Of a DNA stretch of 43,714 bases, positions 7,812 to 16,650 are shown piece after piece. Origin of the DNA: Eubacterium aggregans. GTDB lineage: Bacteria; Bacillota; Clostridia; Eubacteriales; Eubacteriaceae. Each line of letters begins with the position of its first letter. Position 1 is the first letter of the stretch. A model generated the notes under the pieces. It searched no databases and was not told where the DNA came from. It saw only the letters and a program-made list of their open reading frames with translations. The position numbers and the translations under genes were made by a program. The stretch is from the NCBI RefSeq assembly GCF_900107815.1, contig NZ_FNRK01000020.1:1-43714 (forward strand). Direction: 5' to 3'.

Positions 7812-8936
7812 TTAACCATTAATGACATGGATTTCCGACGGGTTATCACTGTCTGTGGCCAAAATTCGGGTATCACCCCGCACGACACCCCGGGAGCCCA
7901 CAATGCAGTTTTCCAGATAGGCGCCATCCTCGATGACCGCACCGGTGTGGATAATCGTATTTCGGATAACTGTGTTCTTCCCGATAATAATATCGTGGGA
8001 AATGATGGAATGCTCCACCTCACCAAAAATAACGCAGCCATCACAGATGAGGCTATGGGTGACCTTGGCATCCGGTCCAATGAATTGGGGATGCCGACTG
8101 GTGTTATTGGAGTAAATTCGGAAATTCCGATCACTTAAATCAAAATTACAGGATTCGTCCAGTAGGTCCATATTGGCATCAAAATAGCTTTGAATCGTTC
8201 CGACATCCCGCCAATAATCGGAGAAGGTATAGGCGAAGAGTCGTTTCTTTTCTTCATGAAGCATGGGGATGACATTGTGCCCAAAATCATTTTCAGATTC
8301 CGGATTTTCGGCATCGTCCATAAGCGCCTTGCGCAGGACCGGCCAGCTAAAGACGTAAATCCCCATGGAGGCCTGGTTGCTCTTGGGCTCATCGGGCTTT
8401 TCCTGGAATTCCTGGATGCGCTGATCGTCATTGGTGCAGACAATCCCGAAACGGTTGGCTTCCTCCCAGGGAACATCCATTACGGCGATGGTCAGGTCGG
8501 CCGCCCGTTCCTTATGGAATGCGATCATTTTAGAGTAGTCCATTTTATAGATATGATCACCGGATAAAATAAGAACATGCTCGGGGTTGAATTGGTCAAT
8601 GAAGTCAATGTTTTGATAAATGGCATCGGCGGTACCATTGTACCAACGGCCACCCTTCTGTCCCATGTAAGGGGGAAGGATACGGACCCCTGCACCCACT
8701 TTGTCCAAGGCCCAGGCGCTCCCATCACTGATATAGTTATTAAGGATGTAGGGGCGGTATTGGGTGAGTACCCCGACAACATCGATGTCTGAATTCATGC
8801 AGTTACTCAGGGGAAAATCGATGATACGATATTTCCCCCCAAACAGGACGGCTGGTTTGGCGTTGTTAAAGGTCAAAGATCCAAGACGGCTTCCTTGTCC
8901 ACCAGCTAAAAGCATTGCTACACATTCCGTATTCAT
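7812..8936 (-). CDS. glgC: Glucose-1-phosphate adenylyltransferase
   Basis: Catalytic subunit making ADP-glucose from glucose-1-phosphate and ATP, the committed step of glycogen synthesis. It has 374 residues, with [14 protein letters not shown] as the nucleotide-binding loop, [19 protein letters not shown] as the conserved block after it, the [11 protein letters not shown] segment, and a C-terminal left-handed beta-helix. GGAGG stands 7 bases before the ATG. Third gene of the operon, placed just before its partner glgD. Confidence 0.96.
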   Translation of the reverse strand: MNTECVAMLLAGGQGSRLGSLTFNNAKPAVLFGGKYRIIDFPLSNCMNSDIDVVGVLTQYRPYILNNYISDGSAWALDKVGAGVRILPPYMGQKGGRWYNGTADAIYQNIDFIDQFNPEHVLILSGDHIYKMDYSKMIAFHKERAADLTIAVMDVPWEEANRFGIVCTNDDQRIQEFQEKPDEPKSNQASMGIYVFSWPVLRKALMDDAENPESENDFGHNVIPMLHEEKKRLFAYTFSDYWRDVGTIQSYFDANMDLLDESCNFDLSDRNFRIYSNNTSRHPQFIGPDAKVTHSLICDGCVIFGEVEHSIISHDIIIGKNTVIRNTIIHTGAVIEDGAYLENCIVGSRGVVRGDTRILATDSDNPSEIHVING

Positions 8937-8948
8937 GTTGCTTCCTCC

Positions 8949-11402
8949 CTATTCTTTAATTTTCCAAATTTCTTTTTGATAGTCTGCAATGGAACGGTCA
9001 CTGCTGAAAATACCCGATTTGGCGATGTTGATAATCGACATAGATAACCATCGGGTCTGATCCCGATACACTTGGCTGGATACCTCCTGGATATCGGCGT
9101 AGGAGGCAAAATCCTTCAGTACGAAGTAGGTATCGTTATGGAGCAGCAGGGAATCATAAATACTCTGGAAGGTAGTACCATCCAGGAAGCCATTAATGAG
9201 CTGATTCATAACCTCTTGTACCCGGGGATCTTGTTCGTAGATATCCAGGGAGCGATAGCCTCCGTGGGCATTAAAACCAGCGACTTCGACATCGGACAGG
9301 CCAAAGGTGAACACATTGTCCATGCCGACGGCTTCCGCAATTTCAATATTGGCACCATCCATGGTCCCCAGGGTCAGAGCGCCGTTCATCATGAACTTCA
9401 TATTACCAGTCCCAGAGGCTTCTTTACCCGCGGTGGAAATTTGTTCAGAAATTTCGGCAGCTGGATAGATGATTTCTGCACTGGAGACATTGAAGTTGGG
9501 GACGAACACCACCTTGAGCTTATCGCCCATTTGTGGATCATGATTGATCTTGTGGGCCAAGACGTTAATGAGTTTAATAACCTCCTTTGCATAATAGTAT
9601 GAAGGTGCCGCTTTGCCAGCAAAGATAAAGGTTTTAGGAACAATATCAGCATTGGGGTTGGAACGCAGCTTATTGTACAGGTGCATAATATGCAGGGCGT
9701 TGAGAAGCTGGCGTTTGTACTCGTGGATTCGCTTAACCTGAATGTCGAAAATTGAGTCCGGATTGAGGCTAATTCCCTGGTGTTCTTTGACGTATCGGGC
9801 GAAGCGTTCCTTATTTTGACGTTTGACCATGGCCAGCTTGTTTTTAAAGGCCCCGTCATTGGCATAGGGCAGAAGGGCTTCCAAGGCGGACAGGTTATTG
9901 GCTTCGGTCCAGGAATCCCCAATGGTATCAGTGATGAGGTCCTTCAGATCCGCATCTGCCGCCATGAGGAACCGTCTTGGAGTCACCCCATTGGTCACGG
10001 AGTGAAAGCGTTCCGGGAAAACGGCGTAGAAATCTTTAAAGGTTTCTTCCCGGAGGATCTTACTATGGAGTGCCGCCACACCATTGACAGAATGGCTTCC
10101 GATAATGGCAAGGTGGGCCATGTGGACCTGACCATCCTTAAGGATGGAGATGTTGTAATTCCGGGCTTCCTGATCGGGATAGAACCAGTTCATATCATTG
10201 ACGAAACGTCGGTTGATTTCTTCTATGATTTGATAGACCCGGGGAAGCAGTTCTTTTAGCATATCAATGGGCCATTTTTCCAGTGCTTCTGGAAGCACGG
10301 TATGGTTGGTGAAGCTGATGGCGCCTACGGTAATGTTCCAGGCATCGTCCCACTCATAGTTTTCTTCGTCAATAAGAATCCGCATGAGCTCCGGAACGCA
10401 GAGTGCGGGGTGGGTATCGTTAATATGGATACAAATCTTATCGGCAAAACTATCCATTGAACCGTTGTTATGCTTTTTGTAACGGCGGACGATGCGCTTC
10501 AGCCCGGCACAGACGAAAAAGTACTCCTGCTTCAATCGCAGCTGCTGTCCTTCAAAGCCGTTATCGCTGGGATAGAGAACCTGGCTGATGGCTTCGGCTT
10601 CGGATTTACGCTGCATCGCTTTGATAAAATGGCCCTGGTTAAAGGTGTTCAAATCGAAATCCTCCACGGGCTGGGCACTCCAGAGACGGAGGGAGTTTAC
10701 GGTGTCATTATGATAACCCTTAATGGGGACATCGTAGGGAACGGCCAGGACGGGTTCGTAGTTTTCGTGGATGAAAACCATTTTTTCACCGACCATTTCC
10801 GTGCGGACATCCCCCTTGTATTTGACGATAACCGATTTTTCGGGTTTGGCAATTTCAAAGGGATAGCCGTTGCGCAGCCAATTATCGGCAATTTCAACCT
10901 GCTCGTTATCCACAATTTTCTGCTGGAACAGGCCGTATTTGTATCGAATACCGTTGCCGTGGCCAGGAAAATCCATGGCAGCCGTCGAGTCCAGGAAACA
11001 GGCCATCAGACGACCTAATCCCCCGTTACCCAGGGCCGGATCGTGCTCCCGCTCCTGAATTTTTTCATAGTCCAGTCCAAGCTCACCCAGGACATCGGGG
11101 ACGATGACATCCCATCCCAGGTTATTAATATAGGAGCGCAGCAGGCGGCCAATGAGGAATTCAATGGAAAAGAAGTAAATCTGCTTATCCGGATTGGTGC
11201 GGTTACGGCTGTTATTTTCTGGCCATTCCGCAGAGATGGTCTCCATGACCAGTTCGGCCAGAGCATCATATTGGTTTTGAGTGGAGGATTCAGCAAATTT
11301 TTCACCAGAAACCTCTTCAACCTTTTTAATAAAGGCATCCTTGAAATCGGCTTTTTCCTTGGCAAGTGCTTTTCCAGTTAATGTGTGTGTTTTTTTTGTC
11401 AT
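8949..11402 (-). CDS. glgP: Glycogen phosphorylase
   Basis: GT35 enzyme that releases glucose-1-phosphate from glycogen ends using phosphate and pyridoxal phosphate. The 817-residue length is typical. The PLP-binding lysine is K669 in EASGTGNMKFMMNGALT. Other family blocks include NGGLGRLMACFLDS, the NDTHPAL segment and IFDIQVKRIHEYKRQLLN. An AAAGGAT site lies shortly before the ATG at 11402, 11 bases after the glgB stop. Having the degradation enzyme in the same transcript as the synthesis enzymes suggests turnover is managed by enzyme activity rather than by separate transcription. Confidence 0.96.
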   Translation of the reverse strand: MTKKTHTLTGKALAKEKADFKDAFIKKVEEVSGEKFAESSTQNQYDALAELVMETISAEWPENNSRNRTNPDKQIYFFSIEFLIGRLLRSYINNLGWDVIVPDVLGELGLDYEKIQEREHDPALGNGGLGRLMACFLDSTAAMDFPGHGNGIRYKYGLFQQKIVDNEQVEIADNWLRNGYPFEIAKPEKSVIVKYKGDVRTEMVGEKMVFIHENYEPVLAVPYDVPIKGYHNDTVNSLRLWSAQPVEDFDLNTFNQGHFIKAMQRKSEAEAISQVLYPSDNGFEGQQLRLKQEYFFVCAGLKRIVRRYKKHNNGSMDSFADKICIHINDTHPALCVPELMRILIDEENYEWDDAWNITVGAISFTNHTVLPEALEKWPIDMLKELLPRVYQIIEEINRRFVNDMNWFYPDQEARNYNISILKDGQVHMAHLAIIGSHSVNGVAALHSKILREETFKDFYAVFPERFHSVTNGVTPRRFLMAADADLKDLITDTIGDSWTEANNLSALEALLPYANDGAFKNKLAMVKRQNKERFARYVKEHQGISLNPDSIFDIQVKRIHEYKRQLLNALHIMHLYNKLRSNPNADIVPKTFIFAGKAAPSYYYAKEVIKLINVLAHKINHDPQMGDKLKVVFVPNFNVSSAEIIYPAAEISEQISTAGKEASGTGNMKFMMNGALTLGTMDGANIEIAEAVGMDNVFTFGLSDVEVAGFNAHGGYRSLDIYEQDPRVQEVMNQLINGFLDGTTFQSIYDSLLLHNDTYFVLKDFASYADIQEVSSQVYRDQTRWLSMSIINIAKSGIFSSDRSIADYQKEIWKIKE

Positions 11403-11413
11403 TACTTATCCTT

Positions 11414-13351
11414 TCAGTGTTTCCGTGTCCCTTTAGAAGGGGATTTGGATGTATTTTTAACCATTGTTCGACTACGGCTTTTGCCAGTAGATTTTGGAAC
11501 AACAGGTTTTAGCACAAGGGCAGCTGACGGTGGAATATTCAGCGTCAGACTGCAGGGTTGATTATGATAGGGGAGCTGATCTGTCCCCTTGGCAGTTTTT
11601 TTGATTTTAAAACCCGTTCCGCCGTATTGGGCCTCATCACTATTAAAGACCAAGCGGTAGGTTTTATCCTCAGGCACACCAATACGGTAGTCCGTGTAAG
11701 CTTGGGGACAGAAATTGATGAGGATGATGAGATCATCATTCGGCTGATTACCCATACGTCTAAAGATAAGAATACTTTGGCCGGCATTATCCGCATCAAT
11801 CCACTGGAAGCCATCCCAGCCATGGTCTTTTTCCCAAAGGGCCTTTTCCCTGGCGTAAAATTTATTTAAGGCCTTGATATAGGTCTGGGTAGCCTGATGC
11901 TTGTCATATTCCAGTAAAAACCATTCCAGGGATTCATAATAACGCCATTCTGTAAAGGGAGCAAATTCATTCCCCATAAAGGAGAGCTTCTTTCCTGAAT
12001 GGAAATACATGTAGGCATAGAGTAAACGGAATTGATCAAACTTCATATCGTAGGAGCCGAACATTTTGTCCACAATTGATTTTTTGCCATGGACAACTTC
12101 GTCATGGGATAAAGGGAGAACAAAGTTCTCGCTAAAGGCATAGGCCATGGAAAAGGTAAGTTTGGAGTGAAAGTCATTTCTGCAATAGGGGTCGGTTTCC
12201 ATGTAAGAGAGGGTGTCGTGCATCCAGCCCATGTCCCACTTTTGATTAAAGCCCAAGCCGCCCTGATCTACAGGCCAGCTGACCATGGGATAGGCTGTGG
12301 ATTCTTCCGCCGACATAATCGCAAAGGGAAAATTTTTGAAGATGGCGGTGTTTAGGCGTCGCAAGAAATCAACGGCCTCCAGACTATCGTTGCCACCATT
12401 TTTATTCCGGCGGTAATCATCATCGTAGCCGTAGTTGAGATAAATCATACTGGCGACCCCATCGATACGCAGGCCATCAATATGGTATTCTTCAAACCAG
12501 TAGTAGGCATTGGAAATGAGGAAATTGACAACTTCGGGCTTGGCGTAGTCAAATTCCATGGTTCCCCATTGGGGGTGCTCCGTTGCTTCGTAGAGATTGG
12601 TACCATCAAGCTTATACAGTCCGTGGGCATCCTTACAAAAATGGCCGGGAACCCAGTCCAGAATAACGGCGATTCCCGCCTGATGGAGGGCATCCACTAA
12701 ACCCATGAATTCCTGGGGCGTACCGTAGCGGCTGGTGGGGGCAAAGTATCCCGTGAGCTGATAGCCCCAGGAGCCGTCAAAGGGATGCTCCATCACTGGC
12801 ATAAATTCCACATGGGTATAGTGCAGCTCCTTGAGGTAGGGGACTAATTGCTCTGCCATTTCAGCATAGGATAACAGGCTGCCATCCTCGTGGGTCCGCC
12901 AGCTGCCCAGATGCATTTCATAAATATTGATGGGGCCGGGGGACTGTCCTTTTTTCTTCCGGGAAGAGAGCCAGGCCTGATCCTTCCAGGTATAGCCCTT
13001 GAGGTCCCAGAGAACCGATGCTGTTTTAGGCTTGACTTCACAATGGATGCCATAGGGGTCAGCCTTAAAGGCCAGTTCACCATCACAACGGGTGATACAA
13101 TATTTGTACAAATCCCCCATGGATAATTGATCGGTCACTAATTCCCAAACCCCGCCGGAATCATCTAGGAGGATCATGGGATGGCTCTCAGGGTCCCAAT
13201 GATTAAAATTGCCCACAAGGGATACAGCCTGGGCATGGGGAGCCCAGAGCCGAAAGACCACACCGGTTTTGGTGGGGTGTGCACCGAAGAAATCATAGCT
13301 TTTGAAATAATTCCCTTCATGAAAGAGGTGTAAAGCGGTTTTTCTGTCCAT
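11414..13351 (-). CDS. glgB: 1,4-alpha-glucan branching enzyme
   Basis: GH13 branching enzyme, 645 residues from the preferred start. An N-terminal CBM48-type domain (about 20-110, VVFRLWAPHAQAVSLVGNFN) precedes the barrel. The catalytic residues are D297 in GLRIDGVASM, E350 in MSAEEST and D417 in PLSHDEVVHGK. The C-terminal tail after about 610 is short and very basic. Start choice: the ATG at 13351 has AAGGAGG 7 bases upstream; the frame is open for another 15 codons but without a binding site. First gene of glgB-glgP-glgC-glgD-glgA-GH13. Confidence 0.95.
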   Translation of the reverse strand: MDRKTALHLFHEGNYFKSYDFFGAHPTKTGVVFRLWAPHAQAVSLVGNFNHWDPESHPMILLDDSGGVWELVTDQLSMGDLYKYCITRCDGELAFKADPYGIHCEVKPKTASVLWDLKGYTWKDQAWLSSRKKKGQSPGPINIYEMHLGSWRTHEDGSLLSYAEMAEQLVPYLKELHYTHVEFMPVMEHPFDGSWGYQLTGYFAPTSRYGTPQEFMGLVDALHQAGIAVILDWVPGHFCKDAHGLYKLDGTNLYEATEHPQWGTMEFDYAKPEVVNFLISNAYYWFEEYHIDGLRIDGVASMIYLNYGYDDDYRRNKNGGNDSLEAVDFLRRLNTAIFKNFPFAIMSAEESTAYPMVSWPVDQGGLGFNQKWDMGWMHDTLSYMETDPYCRNDFHSKLTFSMAYAFSENFVLPLSHDEVVHGKKSIVDKMFGSYDMKFDQFRLLYAYMYFHSGKKLSFMGNEFAPFTEWRYYESLEWFLLEYDKHQATQTYIKALNKFYAREKALWEKDHGWDGFQWIDADNAGQSILIFRRMGNQPNDDLIILINFCPQAYTDYRIGVPEDKTYRLVFNSDEAQYGGTGFKIKKTAKGTDQLPYHNQPCSLTLNIPPSAALVLKPVVPKSTGKSRSRTMVKNTSKSPSKGTRKH

Positions 13352-13423
13352 TTCTATCCTCCTTGAGTTAAATATTGGTAAAATGTTGTTTAACAATAGT
13401 AATATATTGTCTTCAATAGAGAT

Positions 13424-13432
13424 ATTCTACCA
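13424..13432 (-). promoter_or_regulatory. Candidate extended -10 of the glycogen operon promoter
   Basis: On the minus strand, TGG followed by TAGAAT gives an extended -10 about 73 bases upstream of the glgB ATG. The -35 region at 17 bases is a poor match, so the assignment rests mainly on the TGn-TAGAAT motif. No obvious terminator separates this region from the upstream BrkB-like gene. Confidence 0.35.
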
Positions 13433-13481
13433 TATAAAGTCGTATTTTGGTATCGAATGATTCATTTTACATCAATTATAT

Positions 13482-14339
13482 TTACGATTGTTCAGAGTGT
13501 TCTCTATTTTTGAAATAATCCTGCCAATAAACATTTATTTTGCTGCCGATATTTAGGATAACGCAGATGAAATAAATGGCCACCAATAGGGCGAAAAGGC
13601 CTCCAAGGCTGCCGTAGAGCATGGTGTAACGGGAAGAATGGTCAACAAAGATGACGAAAATGCGAAAAACCATGAGCATTCCAACCGTGGCGAGAATGGC
13701 ACCCGGAAGACTTTCTTTAAAGGAGCTTCTTTTTGTGGGAGCCAAGGTATAAATACAGTCGAGTACCAGAATGGTAATCAATACGGCTAAACAAAAGGAA
13801 ATCAGCTTTGTTAAAAAAGCACTGACAACAGCCAAGCCTAAAGCATTCAGAAGATGGGTGCTTACGTCACTGAGCAGGACATAGCTTGTCACGATCAAAA
13901 TCAAAGCGATGCCAAAAAGAAGGGTGATGGCAAAGGCCAAAAGCCAGACTTTTGGCAGGCTTCTTCGCTCTTCACAGCCATAACTTTGATTAATACCGAC
14001 CATAATAGCCCGGGCGGCCATGCTGGCAAAAATAAAGGTCAGTATGGGGAGTAGAACGCTATTCTCTTTAATATTATTCTCTAGCATTACAGTCAGATTA
14101 ACCACATAATCGTAGGATAATTGGGGCAGATAGGCCCTTAAAAATTCAAAAAGATACTGATCGAAGTGGACGATAATCTTACCAACAAAGTTAATGAGGA
14201 AAAGAACCATGGGGAAGAAGGCCAACAAAAAATAGAAAGCCATCTGGGTGCAAACCCCTAGAAAGTCGGTATCATATAAATCATCAATGATATAAAGAAC
14301 GGAATCTTTGATGGCTTCCAGATTAAAGTTTTTTTTCAT
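13482..14339 (-). CDS. YihY/BrkB (UPF0761) family membrane protein, second copy
   Basis: Predicted inner-membrane protein of about 285 residues with six hydrophobic segments, starting MKKNFNLEAIKDSVLYIIDD. The conserved family opening is ATQMAFYFLLAFFPMVLF-like here (CTQMAFYFLLAFFPMVLF). The later SLPGAILATVG and YGSLGGLFALLVAIYF segments are also family-typical. Proteins of this family were once called ribonuclease BN, but that activity belongs to another protein and their role is unclear. The start at 14339 is chosen for the AGGAGG upstream, which lies inside the preceding gene; the two coding regions overlap by 17 bases. Paralogue of its neighbour. Confidence 0.85.
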   Translation of the reverse strand: MKKNFNLEAIKDSVLYIIDDLYDTDFLGVCTQMAFYFLLAFFPMVLFLINFVGKIIVHFDQYLFEFLRAYLPQLSYDYVVNLTVMLENNIKENSVLLPILTFIFASMAARAIMVGINQSYGCEERRSLPKVWLLAFAITLLFGIALILIVTSYVLLSDVSTHLLNALGLAVVSAFLTKLISFCLAVLITILVLDCIYTLAPTKRSSFKESLPGAILATVGMLMVFRIFVIFVDHSSRYTMLYGSLGGLFALLVAIYFICVILNIGSKINVYWQDYFKNREHSEQS

Positions 14340-15165
14340 GGGAGATTCCTCCTGTATCTTCAAAATAAAGGTTCACCACACTGCCAAAAATTAGAACCAG
14401 GCTGATGCAATAGATAACAATAATAAAGGAAAAGGGACCTTCCAAAATAAGGGTTAAGCTATGAATATCAAAATAATTCTGAATAAAGCCATCATAAGAA
14501 AGGGTGACACACAACCAGCCCAAGCTGACAAAAATACTGCCAGGTAGTGCATTTAGAAAAGAGAGGCGTTTGGGCGGCGCATACATATAAAGCAGGGTCA
14601 GGGTCAATGCCAGATAAGCGGCAATGAGAATAAGGGAAAAAAGGCGCCAATAACGAATGAGGAGTGTTCCAAGGCTCATGTATTCAAAGGCAGAGGTTAT
14701 GATCTTTTGGGTAAATAAATACAGGGCAATGAAAACCAAAAAGAGGGCAATGAAAAACAAGAGATAAACAAAGCCGAGTTCCCATAAGACTAAGTAATTC
14801 CGGGTTTCAGGGACGCCCATTACTTTGGTAATGGTGATGATGAGTGACCGGACCGCAGAGACCGAAAGATAAAGGATAAGAAACCCGAAAACAAGATTGC
14901 CCCAGGCAGAGGTTTGGGGACCATTGGCGTTGTGGCTGGCCGTTTCAATCAGTGGCATTAGAAAGGATGGCAGCAGTGATTGAAGGGTATTTAATACCCG
15001 GTCATTTAAATCTGCGAAAAACCAATTCACTAAATTATAAACCAACATAATCAGGGGAATGAAGGCTAAAAGAACGGTATAGGATAATTGTGCAGCATAA
15101 TTTAACAGTCGATTCTCTTTAATTTGTCCGGAGACAAAGGTTAAAATATTCTTGAATTCGTCCAT
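14323..15165 (-). CDS. YihY/BrkB (UPF0761) family membrane protein, first copy
   Basis: Predicted membrane protein of 280 residues with about six hydrophobic segments: YAAQLSYTVLLAFIPLIMLVY near the N-terminus and a matching LNALPGSIFVSLGWL block late in the protein. It is a diverged paralogue of the next gene, with the same layout but limited identity by eye. Start at the ATG 15165 with AGGAGT upstream. It is the first gene of a two-gene unit with its own promoter at about 15.2 kb. No function can be assigned beyond the family. Confidence 0.85.
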   Translation of the reverse strand: MDEFKNILTFVSGQIKENRLLNYAAQLSYTVLLAFIPLIMLVYNLVNWFFADLNDRVLNTLQSLLPSFLMPLIETASHNANGPQTSAWGNLVFGFLILYLSVSAVRSLIITITKVMGVPETRNYLVLWELGFVYLLFFIALFLVFIALYLFTQKIITSAFEYMSLGTLLIRYWRLFSLILIAAYLALTLTLLYMYAPPKRLSFLNALPGSIFVSLGWLCVTLSYDGFIQNYFDIHSLTLILEGPFSFIIVIYCISLVLIFGSVVNLYFEDTGGISHEKKL

Positions 15166-15196
15166 GATGATGATACTCCTATGATGTAGTGTCTTT

Positions 15197-15226
15197 ATTA
15201 TAACACGTTTTCAATTCATGGGACAA
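15197..15226 (-). promoter_or_regulatory. Promoter of the BrkB-like gene pair
   Basis: On the minus strand there is a perfect TATAAT (15202-15197) with TTGTCC (15226-15221) 18 bases upstream. It lies about 32 bases before the first coding start. The -35 is only a moderate match. Confidence 0.55.
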
Positions 15227-15263
15227 GTCATTATTGAAAAGCGTTAAATTTAAAAAGGCAAGG

Positions 15264-15303
15264 AATAAAAAGAAGCAGGCAGCCAATAACAATGGCGGCC
15301 TGC
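15264..15303 (-). terminator. Intrinsic terminator of the LCP gene
   Basis: A 10-base-pair GC-rich stem with one mismatch (15303-15294 with 15284-15275, 9-base loop) is followed on the minus strand by CTTCTTTTTATT. It lies 10 bases past the LCP stop codon. Confidence 0.85.
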
Positions 15304-15312
15304 TGTCGGTAT

Positions 15313-16473
15313 TTATTCAGCAATTGGCGTTGGTTCAGCGGAAGTAGATTCCGTGGGTGCTGTTTCGTTGACCGTCGTGGCACCATCAACGGCTGAGCCT
15401 TGTTTATTTACTATATCCTGCCAAGTGGTGGTTGTCCAATCGACAGTACTGTTATATCCTGTGATATTAACAATCCGCTGACTGATTTCCTGGAGGGTAT
15501 CCGAGGGAACATACACACTATCTCCGTATAAATAACCATGAAGGACTCTTGCGTTATCTGCCAGAGTGGTGGGAATGACATAGGAGACCCCATCGATTAA
15601 ATCAGTGGTATTGATGCTATCAAAGGGCAGGCGACTGTTAAGAATACTTTTGTTCTCAAGGGATAAAAACGCCTGGGCATAGGTGCTCATTTCTTGTAAT
15701 GTAAAAGAAGAGGTAACATAGGGATAAACCTTACCCATCAAGTTGATGGCCGTCAGCAGGTCAACGTTCATGGCCTTTTCAGCAATTTGCTGAACGACCT
15801 CCCGCTGACGCTCGGTCCTTCCATAGTCACTGTCGCTATAGCGATTGCGGCAGAAGGCCAATGCCTGTACACCAGTGAGATGCTGGATGCCCGTTCCCTC
15901 AATAAAAGGATCAGATTTTTTCACCTTGTCATTGACATCGTAGATGTACTGATTGGTCCAATAAAGCACATCTTCACTGGAAATATTAACATCCACACCA
16001 CCCAGGGCATCCACTGTATCCACCAGACAATCAAAATTAACAACGACGTAGTCACGGATATTTAAATCAAAATTTTCATTCAGCGTTTGGACGGCCAGCT
16101 GTGCACCGCCGTAATCATAAGCGGCATTAATTTTCTCGTAGGAAACGTTTTTAGAATCTGTTTCTGGAATTCGAACCATTAAATCCCGCATGATGGATAT
16201 GATTTTTACGTCCCCTGCTTCAAAGTTAATGCTGGCAATCATAATCGTGTCGGAACGGTCGCCATCCACATCATCCCGGCCATCCACCCCGAAAAGCGCA
16301 ACATTCAAAATCTTTTCGTTGGAATCAAGGAGGCTGTTGATGCTAAGCTTCGAATCGTCAATGCTCGCACCTGAAATACTATTAAAGATACTAAAACCGT
16401 AGACCGCGGTACTGCCAATAACAACCATGAGTAAGGCCAATATGATTGAAATGACTTTTTTCTTAAGGGTCAT
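15313..16473 (-). CDS. LytR-CpsA-Psr (LCP) family glycopolymer-peptidoglycan ligase
   Basis: LCP enzymes move undecaprenyl-linked glycopolymers onto peptidoglycan at the outer face of the membrane. The 386-residue protein has one N-terminal membrane segment (about 6-27), then the LCP domain: NVALFGVDGRDD, RSDTIMIASIN, the IISIMRDLMVRIP block with its conserved arginine, KINAAYDYGG, and the later QALAFCRNRYSDSDYGRTERQREV segment with the family's arginines. The C-terminal tail is rich in threonine, serine and glutamate. AAAGGA stands upstream of the ATG at 16473. Divergent from the rhamnose/polysaccharide locus, it is the obvious candidate to attach that polymer to the wall; this is inferred from position. 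Confidence 0.92.
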   Translation of the reverse strand: MTLKKKVISIILALLMVVIGSTAVYGFSIFNSISGASIDDSKLSINSLLDSNEKILNVALFGVDGRDDVDGDRSDTIMIASINFEAGDVKIISIMRDLMVRIPETDSKNVSYEKINAAYDYGGAQLAVQTLNENFDLNIRDYVVVNFDCLVDTVDALGGVDVNISSEDVLYWTNQYIYDVNDKVKKSDPFIEGTGIQHLTGVQALAFCRNRYSDSDYGRTERQREVVQQIAEKAMNVDLLTAINLMGKVYPYVTSSFTLQEMSTYAQAFLSLENKSILNSRLPFDSINTTDLIDGVSYVIPTTLADNARVLHGYLYGDSVYVPSDTLQEISQRIVNITGYNSTVDWTTTTWQDIVNKQGSAVDGATTVNETAPTESTSAEPTPIAE

Positions 16474-16517
16474 ACAAAGTCCTTTCTGATTTCTTGTTCT
16501 TTTCTTAAATAATTAGC

Positions 16518-16545
16518 TTTATAATAATAGCATAAAAAGATACAA
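16518..16545 (-). promoter_or_regulatory. Candidate promoter of the LCP gene
   Basis: On the minus strand there is a -35 TTGTAT (16545-16540), a 16-base spacer and a -10 TATAAA (16523-16518), about 45 bases upstream of the LCP start. The -35 lies in the first unit of an 11-base tandem repeat. Confidence 0.45.
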
Positions 16546-16556
16546 AAAAGATACAA
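16535..16556. repeat. Two 11-base direct repeats between divergent promoters
   Basis: AAAAGATACAA occurs twice back to back (16535-16545 and 16546-16556). The period is about one helical turn, and the repeat lies between the LCP and rfbD promoters. It could bind a regulator of both transcripts, or be a chance A-rich repeat. Confidence 0.6.
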
Positions 16557-16580
16557 TTTATTTAAAATTAAGAAAATTAT

Positions 16581-16609
16581 TAGACAATAAGCCTTCTGTA
16601 AAGTATAAT
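16581..16609 (+). promoter_or_regulatory. Promoter of the rfbDACB operon
   Basis: A -35 TAGACA (16581-16586), a 17-base spacer and a perfect -10 TATAAT (16604-16609) lie about 42 bases before the rfbD start. This is the best-formed promoter of the polysaccharide locus. Confidence 0.75.
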
Positions 16610-16650
16610 AATACCGGATTATGCGAAAATGCATTATAAGAAGGAGAGCC

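Noticed and set aside
7793-8134. Long N-terminal extension of GlgD
   Set aside because: The frame is open through the end of glgC in another frame, but homologous sequence and the binding site begin at 7792.
8190-10259. Long plus-strand frames opposite glgC and glgP
   Set aside because: They are mirror frames of strongly coding minus-strand genes, without binding sites or recognizable domains.
16621-16650. Upstream ATG giving a 10-residue longer RfbD
   Set aside because: It lies 12 bases after the -10 box and lacks a binding site; the ATG at 16651 has AAGGAG and gives the normal Rossmann N-terminus.
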